Below, piece after piece: positions 57,467-64,000 of a stretch of DNA of 64,000 bases. The stretch spans positions 24,554,116 to 24,618,115 of the forward strand of contig OY726571.1 of the NCBI GenBank assembly GCA_963383645.1, written 5' to 3'. Position numbers and translations under genes: made by a program. This DNA comes from Muscardinus avellanarius (Eukaryota; Chordata; Mammalia; Rodentia; Gliridae). Below the pieces are notes generated by a model. It made no database searches. It was not told the origin of the DNA and was given only the letters and a program-made list of their open reading frames with translations. Positions within the stretch are counted from its first letter, which is position 1; the number at the start of each line of letters is the position of its first letter.

Positions 57467-57470
<4 letters not shown>

Positions 57471-57507
<37 letters not shown>
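57471..57507. repeat. (TG)n array in SINE tail position
   Basis: About 18 TG units lying inside the SINE target duplications. Confidence 0.96.
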
Positions 57508-57508
<1 letters not shown>

Positions 57509-57703
57509 TACTGGGGTTCCTGGAAACCCTTCTACCTCTGGGCTACACTCCCAGGCCTATTTTTTATATTTTTATTTGGAAAATATTTATTTTATTTGGA
57601 AGCAGGGACTCTTAAGCCAGCGAGGCTGGCTTCAAACCTGCGCGATCCTCCTGTCTCCGCCTCCCAAGTGTGGGGATTACAAGTGTGTGCCACCATGCCC
57701 GAG
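57471..57703 (-). mobile_element. B1-dID SINE, young subtype, CA tail
   Basis: TACTGGGGTTCCTGGAAACC through GTGCCACCATGCCCGA. TATTTGGAA is duplicated inside (near 57573-57601). Target duplication TCTGATTGGGTTT / TCTGATTGGATTT at 57458-57470 and 57704-57716. Confidence 0.94.
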
Positions 57704-57716
57704 TCTGATTGGATTT

Positions 57717-58972
57717 TTATATAGCTGTTAAACATCTTTTTAAAGTCATGAGCATATTGGTTATTTATATGATATTTCTCTATGCAATTCTTATTTAATA
57801 AACAATTGATATGTATAATATCTTCTTTTAATGTGTAAAAATAATTTGCCTTCCTGGAAATATCATTTTTATTCCCAGAACATTGTGAGATATAATAGGT
57901 GTTCAGCAGACACAATTATACTGCATATTGGTATATAGAAGCACAATTATCTTGAGCTTTTGGCTTTGTTCAGAAGAATAGATGGCCCTATATAATTATG
58001 ACCAGGTGTGCTGAATTACATTAGTATTCTTTTCCAGAATTATATGTGGAATTCTTTCCAGTGCATTATATGTGAAGGCATCTGTCTCACTACACTCCCT
58101 TGGAAATTATCGATATATCTGTCTCACTTTATATTTTTTGACATTTTATGTTATCCTAAAATGAGTTTTATGTTTTATAGCATTTTTATGTCATTATCAT
58201 GGTATCATTTGATTTTTTTTAAACTCTTCTCATTGCCTTTGAAAATATCAAGAACTACTTATTTGATAACTGTTAAAATAATAAACTTTCAGATTGAATA
58301 AGTAACAAGAGGTCAGGATAAAATTACTTCTTTTTGGCTCCTCAAATTTTTTCATGATAAAAAATCAACTTGAGGTTTCTTTTGAAGTTTTCCATTAGGA
58401 ATGTAACAATATCTCGGCTTGTCCTAATGTAATCTTACTATGTGGTTGTGTTAAGTAATGGTCACTTAGGATTAAATTTAATTTATTTCATTGAAAGTCT
58501 GCAGGTATTTTTCCCCCACAGAGCCATATTGTCCAGCTAATGAATCACTCCACAGTCAAAACTGACTAATTAAGCATGATTATTATAAAAGTTAAATTTT
58601 TTAAAACTCTTCAGGAAACTCATATAAACCTTAATGATATGCTCACAGGAAACAACTTTAAATTATATCTTCTTTTTCTTATTTCTATTATATAACAGTA
58701 AAAAGAATGAGCGTTTGCAAGGGCACAACATTTCAACATCCTGACATATTTGAGCCACTGATACAAAGAGAATAAAATAATTTTTTTCATGAAGATTGTG
58801 AAAGGGAATCATTAAAGAGTCCATACATGAATAGAACAACTGTTAGAATGTACAATCTCTGTTTAGAAAAATGTTAGGCAGTCATGTTTTCACTGTCTGA
58901 TAACAATGTACAAGCAACCGTGTAAGAGTTTTGCATTTCACACAGCTTTTTTTCTTCCTCCACCATCTCCAG
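57717..58972. other. Repeat-free intron before the second exon
   Basis: AT-rich; 58530-58600 looks complex and might be conserved. Pyrimidine tract of the acceptor at 58946-58970. Confidence 0.5.
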
Positions 58973-59139
58973 CTGTAAGCACAGGATGTACTTGGAAAGG
59001 CTGCCAAACACCAGCATCATCATCCCATTTCATAATGAAGGCTGGACTTCACTCTTGCGAACCATACATAGCATCATTAACCGAACCCCAGAGAGCCTGA
59101 TAGCGGAAATCATTCTGGTGGATGACTTCAGTGACAGAG
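58973..59139 (+). CDS. GALNTL6: Internal exon of GALNTL6 (first nucleotide-binding strands of the GT-A catalytic domain)
   Basis: Seen: 167 nt between an acceptor with a pyrimidine-rich tract (CATCTCCAG ending 58972) and a donor (GTAAGG at 59140). The first C completes the Asn codon opened in the exon at 46593-46731; 55 codons follow ([14 protein letters not shown] to VDDFSDR) and a final G opens a Glu/Gly/Ala/Asp/Val codon. The joined frame reads RHAN-CKHRMY. Known: the first Cys is a conserved disulfide cysteine of GalNAc-transferases; [18 protein letters not shown] is the first beta strand and helix of the GT-A fold with the HNE motif; [10 protein letters not shown] is the next strand with the Asp that contacts the uridine part of UDP-GalNAc. 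The metal-binding DxH motif and the lectin domain would be in later exons beyond the window. No frameshift or stop is seen, so the gene looks intact here. GALNT10 is the only close alternative. Confidence 0.92.
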
Positions 59140-59694
59140 GTAAGGTGCAGCTGAAGCCCTTTTATCTCACTCTGTGATCACCCACAGAGCCATCAAAGCC
59201 CTTTTTAAAAAGGCAGCTAGTGAGTCGCTTCCTGATTACATCTGAAAGGTGATTATGAAGGTTTATGTATGTTGTGATTTCAGAAAGCATTGCCCAATTG
59301 CAAGAGAAACTTAATGAGAAGTTATGGTCATCATTTCGAAATCTATAAAAAAAAACCTGAATTACATTTAGGTTGTAAATTAGAAGGCATTGGCAAAAAA
59401 TACCTCTAGTTCTACTTTCAGCTTTAAGACAAACATTGCAAAATATATTGTTGTAAATATGTATGAATAGTGGAATATTCAAATAGAATTATAAAATTTG
59501 TTCCTATTTCCAAAAAGTATATCTACTCTATTATTTACCAGTATGATATATTTTCAAGGCTCTGCTTATATTACTTCATAAATATTAAAATTATAAGGAA
59601 TACAAATACTTATTTTTCCTTGCTAAGTCTAGCTTATTTTTTTATCATATCCAAGCAGTAATAAACATGAACTGGTACAACTGCATTAAAAAAA

Positions 59695-59890
59695 TTTTTT
59701 TTTTTTTGGTGGTACTGGGGTTCCTGGAAGCCCTTCTATCTCCGGGCTACACTCCCAGACCTATTTTTACATTTTTATTTGGAAACAGGGTCTCCTAAGC
59801 CAGCGCACGCGGCTAGCTTCGAACCTGCGCGATCCTCCTGTCTCTGCCTCCCAAGCGCGGGGATTACAAGCGTGCGCCACCACGCCCGGC
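59695..59890 (-). mobile_element. B1-dID SINE, young subtype
   Basis: T tract, GGTGGTACTGGGGTTCCTGG, CpG-rich head ending CGCCACCACGCCCGGC. CGCACGCGGCTAGC replaces the usual CGCGGCTGGC near 59800. Confidence 0.95.
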
Positions 59891-61489
59891 TAAAATTTTT
59901 AATATAATATTTTTATCATTCTGATAAAACACAATTTGGTTTATAACAAAAGGGAATAAAATTATAGAAAGTTCCCTAAAAGTATGCCTTCATAAGTCAT
60001 CTTCAGTCTAAATGTAAGTTAATTCTGTCCCTACAGTACTAGGGACAGTATTAACTTTCTCTGCTTTGTAAGTAGAGTAGAGGAAGTCTTTCTACTAATA
60101 TTCATCTATATGTAAGTATAATTTTTTCTCTTATTATTCATGGCATGAAGGAGCTTTGCTTAAGTCTAAGTCTATAAGAGAGAATGACATTGTAACATTT
60201 TAAAAATATTATTCTGATGCCTCAAAAGCAAAAATATATCTTGTGAATTTATGGGTTAACTGAACTTTTATAAGTTTCATGTGTAGAAAAACATTTTCTT
60301 TGTGGGATTCAAAAACTTTGTTAAAATCAGATTACTTAGTGAATTAATCAGTTTTAGTCTTCAGTGATTAAATACTGATGCTGCAAGGGTTGTCCAACTT
60401 TAATAGGGGTTAGAATTTATAGGACAAAAATGAGATTGTTCAACCTTATTCTTTTAGTGTGTAAACTGCCAACTTGGTCATTTTTGCTTGATTTCAAAGA
60501 GAATTTTGCTTTGTGTTGCTTAATTAGGTAGGCATTCAATAATACCTAAAAATAAGGGATAGTATCCCAAACTGAAATTTTAGATATTTAAAAACCCAAT
60601 TTAAATAGTACATTCATTTCTTTTGCTTATAAATGAGGCTACATTTTCTAAAGCAGTTATTATTACCTCAGCTAAATGTAGATACTGAATATGTTGACAA
60701 AGCTAAAGCATTATTTACAAAAAAAAGTTGGAACTGCCAGTCGCCAAAGGAATGATCATTTTGATTGACTGGTTCCAGAAGATATAAAGCAGTGTATCAT
60801 TGGATGATTTTTCTAGGTAATAAACTTCGTCTTGATAAACTAGTTATTATAGCAGAATTTTGTCTCAGGAGCAATATAATATGAAACCCTTGGTAGAGAA
60901 AATTGTGGTTTGGAGAGCATTTTTTGTCAAATTTTTCTCAGAGGTATTTTTTATTTAAAGTTTATAAAGGATATAATAATGACACATACATTTTATTGGT
61001 TTAACTCACGGTATATTTGGTACAGTAGTGACTTTGACAAACCATCTTTCTATATGTAATGAATGTTATCTGGGAAATAAGAAGGCTGCCAAAGTAATTG
61101 AGAAAGTAGAACAAAAAATTATTTAGCATGGCAAAGGTGATTGTTAATGTTCCTACTGAAAATTTTTAAGGATAATCACTATTTTTAGGTATGGGTAAGT
61201 TTTTTATTTAAATAGTCTATTTTTATTTACTGAGTTGAAAGTATTACTTTGTAAACAAATGCAAGAGTACATTTTGCAATATGTGATAAAACACCTTTAT
61301 AATTTCTTGTGAAATAATTATATGAAGTAGAAAAATCAACCCCTCTTCTGAATTTTTGTTTTGAGTTATAAGGTCTCATCTGATAAAATTAGTTGGTGTA
61401 TATTTGGGCTTGAGTGGATCTAAGGAGCATCACTTCTGAATTACAGGAACTACAAAGAATTAACACAATAAATACATGTTGCAGCCCCA
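59891..61489. other. Unclassified AT-rich intron stretch with a small hairpin
   Basis: CTGTCCCTA (60025-60033) and TAGGGACAG (60040-60048) are a perfect 9-bp stem with a 6-nt loop. Nothing else recognised. Confidence 0.55.
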
Positions 61490-61640
61490 ATACTATTGAC
61501 TATTGACTATGTAACATTGGACAAACTGACTTCTCAGAGTCTTAACCTTTTTGTCCAAAGGAGTAGAATGATAATGGCTCCTCATAGGTTATGATAAGAG
61601 GAGCTATCATAGATGGCTGAGTGAATCATGTACTGCACAG
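61490..61640 (+). mobile_element. MIR SINE fragment
   Basis: TGACTATGTAACATTGGACAAACTGACTTCTCAG (in part) followed by AGAATGATAATGGCTCCTCATAGG, the MIR core order. Confidence 0.55.
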
Positions 61641-61925
61641 GAGAATAACTGGTCTTAACTCTTGACTTCTATCACCAAATACATTCCTACTGTTAGTTTC
61701 CATACATTTTTTAGAACCTTTTAATTTCATCAAATCTACTTGAGAATCTATTATCTCTATAAACATTTTATTTAAGGAAGTATAAAGACTAATCATAATA
61801 TTTCAAAATATACTAGAATAATTAGAACTGCTTTAACATTAAAAAATATCTCCATCATGATCAAGAAGTTATTATGAACATTGAAATGAAATAACATCAA
61901 GTTTTAAGAATTTTTTTAAAAAATC

Positions 61926-62092
61926 ATGGATGGGCATGACACATATGTAATCCCAGTATTGGGAGACTGACTCAGGAGAATTACAGGTTCAAGACCAGTC
62001 TCAGGAATTTATGGAAACCCTGTATCAAAACAAAACACAATATGAGCTGGAGTGTAGAACAGAAGTAGAAAGTCCCAACTTCCAATACTATG
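61926..62092 (+). mobile_element. B1-dID SINE, old
   Basis: ATGGATGGGCATGACACATATG head, TGAGCTGGAGTGTAGAACAG tail. Confidence 0.8.
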
Positions 62093-62117
62093 AAGGGAGG
62101 GAGGGAGGGAGGGAGAG
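62093..62117. repeat. (GGGA)n array at a SINE tail
   Basis: Five to six GGGA units directly after the SINE tail unit. Confidence 0.93.
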
Positions 62118-62275
62118 ATATCATGTTATTTACCTTAAGTATATAAATGACCTATATGAGTACTTAGCAGAATATTTTTCGGGATTATTTTCACTACTAC
62201 AAGACTACAAGAGAAGGAAAATAACCTAGAGCATTTACAGGTCCTCTAAGAGAAACTGTTTCTACTTTTAAATTA

Positions 62276-62276
<1 letters not shown>

Positions 62277-62316
<40 letters not shown>
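62277..62316. repeat. (TA)n array
   Basis: About 19 uninterrupted TA units. Confidence 0.96.
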
Positions 62317-62320
<4 letters not shown>

Positions 62321-63436
62321 TTAATTCTATAATTATCTTATGCTATTTTATAATCCTAGAAATCATAACTTTGTAATGCATAATGTTTTTCTACAAACTA
62401 TTTAAAATCAGATTAGGCAGACTAGGCAAATTTGAAATAAAGGAAGATCTAGGGAAACTATTGGCTTTATTTAGGAAATTATTTCTGAAGTGTATACTTT
62501 GGGTTTATTTTCAGAAATACATTCCTATTCTAATTCTGTTCAGCATGCAACTTAACACCTTTGCACTGTACCTCTTCCAGATATTGTGCAATGTTCTTCT
62601 GCCAAAGGTAATAAAATTTTGATAATACTTAATCGAATATTTCTACCTTATATTTTATGCCCTCTAGGTCAATAAATAGCTACACTAAAAACAGAAAAAT
62701 AGGAAAGCAATATTTTAGACATGTTATTAACACAAGTATAATATCACTTGAAACCCCTATTTCCAATAAACATAACATCATAGTAATTGGGAAGTTCTAC
62801 AATAAATAAAAACATTAAAATATTTTAATTACAAAATAAGCTATTATAAAGTGATTTTGAAAATCTGCCTTCATAGAATTGACCCAGTTTTCAATTATTT
62901 TTCTTTGTAAGTTAATATCCCATCCAGCAGATCTGAGTTTAGGTATTTTTCTTACAGTAGGCTTGGTGAACAGAATATTGTTTTAGCCTCAGAAAATAAG
63001 CCTCCCATTTCTAAAAGTATGAAGTACAGACCCGCAGGTTAGTTTTCAACAACCACTCTGTTTTTGCTTTTGGAAGCTTACCAAAGTAAGTAAATGTGTG
63101 ACTTTTTCCCCCCAGTGAGCTCTCAGAAATAAATTTAACAACTTAACTTGAGGCCTATAACAAGGCTTCATGATGACTTTAAAGCAAGACTAATCCTGGG
63201 CTTATCTCCAAATTCCAGGCAACCTTAACAGCATCCACATGGAAACTGTTGAAATGTGTGAAATAAGCTGAGGCTTAACCTCAGAGATAGGGTGTATTTT
63301 GAACTTGACAATTCCCTCAACTTTGTGGGCTTAGATGAATGCAAGTCTAAATTGAGGATAGTCACAAGAGAGTTGCTGACACACTTCCCTTAGTCCCATG
63401 CACACATAGGTTCTACTGTACAGTATATTCAGCTGT
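62317..63436. other. Unclassified intron stretch
   Basis: AT-rich, nothing recognised. Confidence 0.45.
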
Positions 63437-63454
63437 GTACACAAACAACACACA

Positions 63455-63500
<46 letters not shown>
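63437..63500. repeat. (CA)n array with early interruptions
   Basis: ACACAAACAACACACACAAAC-type start (in part), then about 22 CA units. Confidence 0.95.
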
Positions 63501-63503
<3 letters not shown>

Positions 63504-63595
63504 GCATACATATACCTACTTACATATTCTTGCCCCTACTTATTTCAAACTTTCTGGTCAAGAAGGAAAAGAATTTAAAATTTTATTTTTGTTTT

Positions 63596-63720
63596 GTTTC
63601 TGGAACCGAAGGTTAATCCCAGGGACATTCTCTGAGCCAAACTTCAAGCCCTACTTTATTTTTTTATTTTTAAACAGAGTCTAAGTTATTGAAGCTGTCC
63701 TTGGTAGGCACCACCATAAT
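63596..63720 (-). mobile_element. B1-dID SINE fragment, old and internally deleted
   Basis: TCTGGAACCGAAGGTTAATCC, CTTCAAGCCCTACTTTATT, then TAGGCACCACCATAATG; the middle of the head is missing. Confidence 0.65.
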
Positions 63721-63822
63721 GTGCATCTATATTTGGACTTTGAGTTTCACAAAAATCTATTATGTACTAGTTGGAAGGAAAAGCCAGACTGTTCTCCCTA
63801 AATGACAATGCCAACCTTTTTT

Positions 63823-64000
63823 TCTTTTACCGGTATGGGTGATTGAACTCAAGACATTGTGTCACCAAGCTACATCCCCAGCCCCACTTCTTTTTAAATT
63901 TTGAATCAGGGTCTCCCTAAGTTGCCAAGGATGTCTTGACGTTGCTGAGGTTGGCCTCAAATCTATGACCATCTTGTCTTATTTTTCCACATACTGGGAT
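63823..64000 (-). mobile_element. B1-dID SINE, cut by the window edge
   Basis: CCGGTATGGGTGATTGAACTC, CTACATCCCCAGCCCC, TCAGGGTCTCCCTAAGTTGCC, CATACTGGGAT at the edge. Confidence 0.85.

Larger units (their letters stand above)
46732..58972 (+). other. GALNTL6: Intron of GALNTL6, 12,241 bp, complete
   Basis: Bounded by GTGAGT (46732) and ...CTCCAG (58972), phase 2. AT-rich and poor in SINEs compared with the intron upstream; contains three SINEs (one near the start), an ID-like fragment, L2 and MIR pieces and a TG tract. Confidence 0.88.
59140..64000 (+). other. GALNTL6: Intron of GALNTL6 (5' part), runs off the right edge
   Basis: Begins with GTAAGG at 59140 after a phase 1 exon end. No further exon is visible to 64000. 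Holds one young SINE, older SINE fragments, a MIR and TA/CA arrays. Confidence 0.8.

Overview
The window is nuclear DNA from a rodent of the squirrel type (Sciuridae or close kin). Two lines of evidence support this. The dominant interspersed repeat is a dimeric SINE with a B1 (7SL-like) head and an ID-like (tRNA-derived) tail, the B1-dID/MEN type known from squirrels and dormice; about forty copies are present on both strands. Older layers are mammalian: L2, MIR, L1 ORF2 fragments and MaLR/ERVL-type LTRs. There is no prokaryotic gene organisation and no long open reading frame.

Only two coding segments can be supported, both on the + strand: exons at 46593-46731 and 58973-59139. Their splice phases fit each other, and together they encode about 101 residues of a polypeptide N-acetylgalactosaminyltransferase: the end of the stem region and the start of the catalytic GT-A domain. 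Wording of the protein (for example [31 protein letters not shown]) fits the GALNT10/GALNTL6 subgroup and best GALNTL6, a very large gene. The rest of the window is therefore intron: 1-46592 (intron before the first exon seen, continuing off the left edge), 46732-58972 (12.2 kb) and 59140-64000 (continuing off the right edge).

Layout. 1-5 kb: young SINEs, a tail-derived tetranucleotide array, a CA array, an antisense ERVL-type LTR. 5-10 kb: an 89-bp unclassified retroposon, a MaLR-like LTR, SINEs, a 168-bp GAAA tract. 10-23 kb: a hairpin with direct repeats, an L2 fragment, many SINEs, two MIRs, an antisense MaLR LTR with a purine-rich core, a TG/TA tract. 23.7-25.8 kb: an L1 3' end broken by nested insertions. 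27-30 kb: SINEs and a second L1 piece that itself hosts a small poly(A) retrocopy. 31.6-33.4 kb: two MaLR LTRs, one nested in an older repeat with a CATGA duplication. 35.5-37.4 kb: SINE plus a possible class I ERV leader. 37.7-43.8 kb: dense SINE cluster. 44-59 kb: SINE-poor intron around the two exons. 59-64 kb: intron with sparse repeats.

No undescribed biological system is evident. The most useful leads are a three-copy short retroposon family, a poly(A) retrocopy in L1, repeated use of CA tracts as SINE tails, an inverted SINE pair likely to fold in pre-mRNA, and several hairpins.
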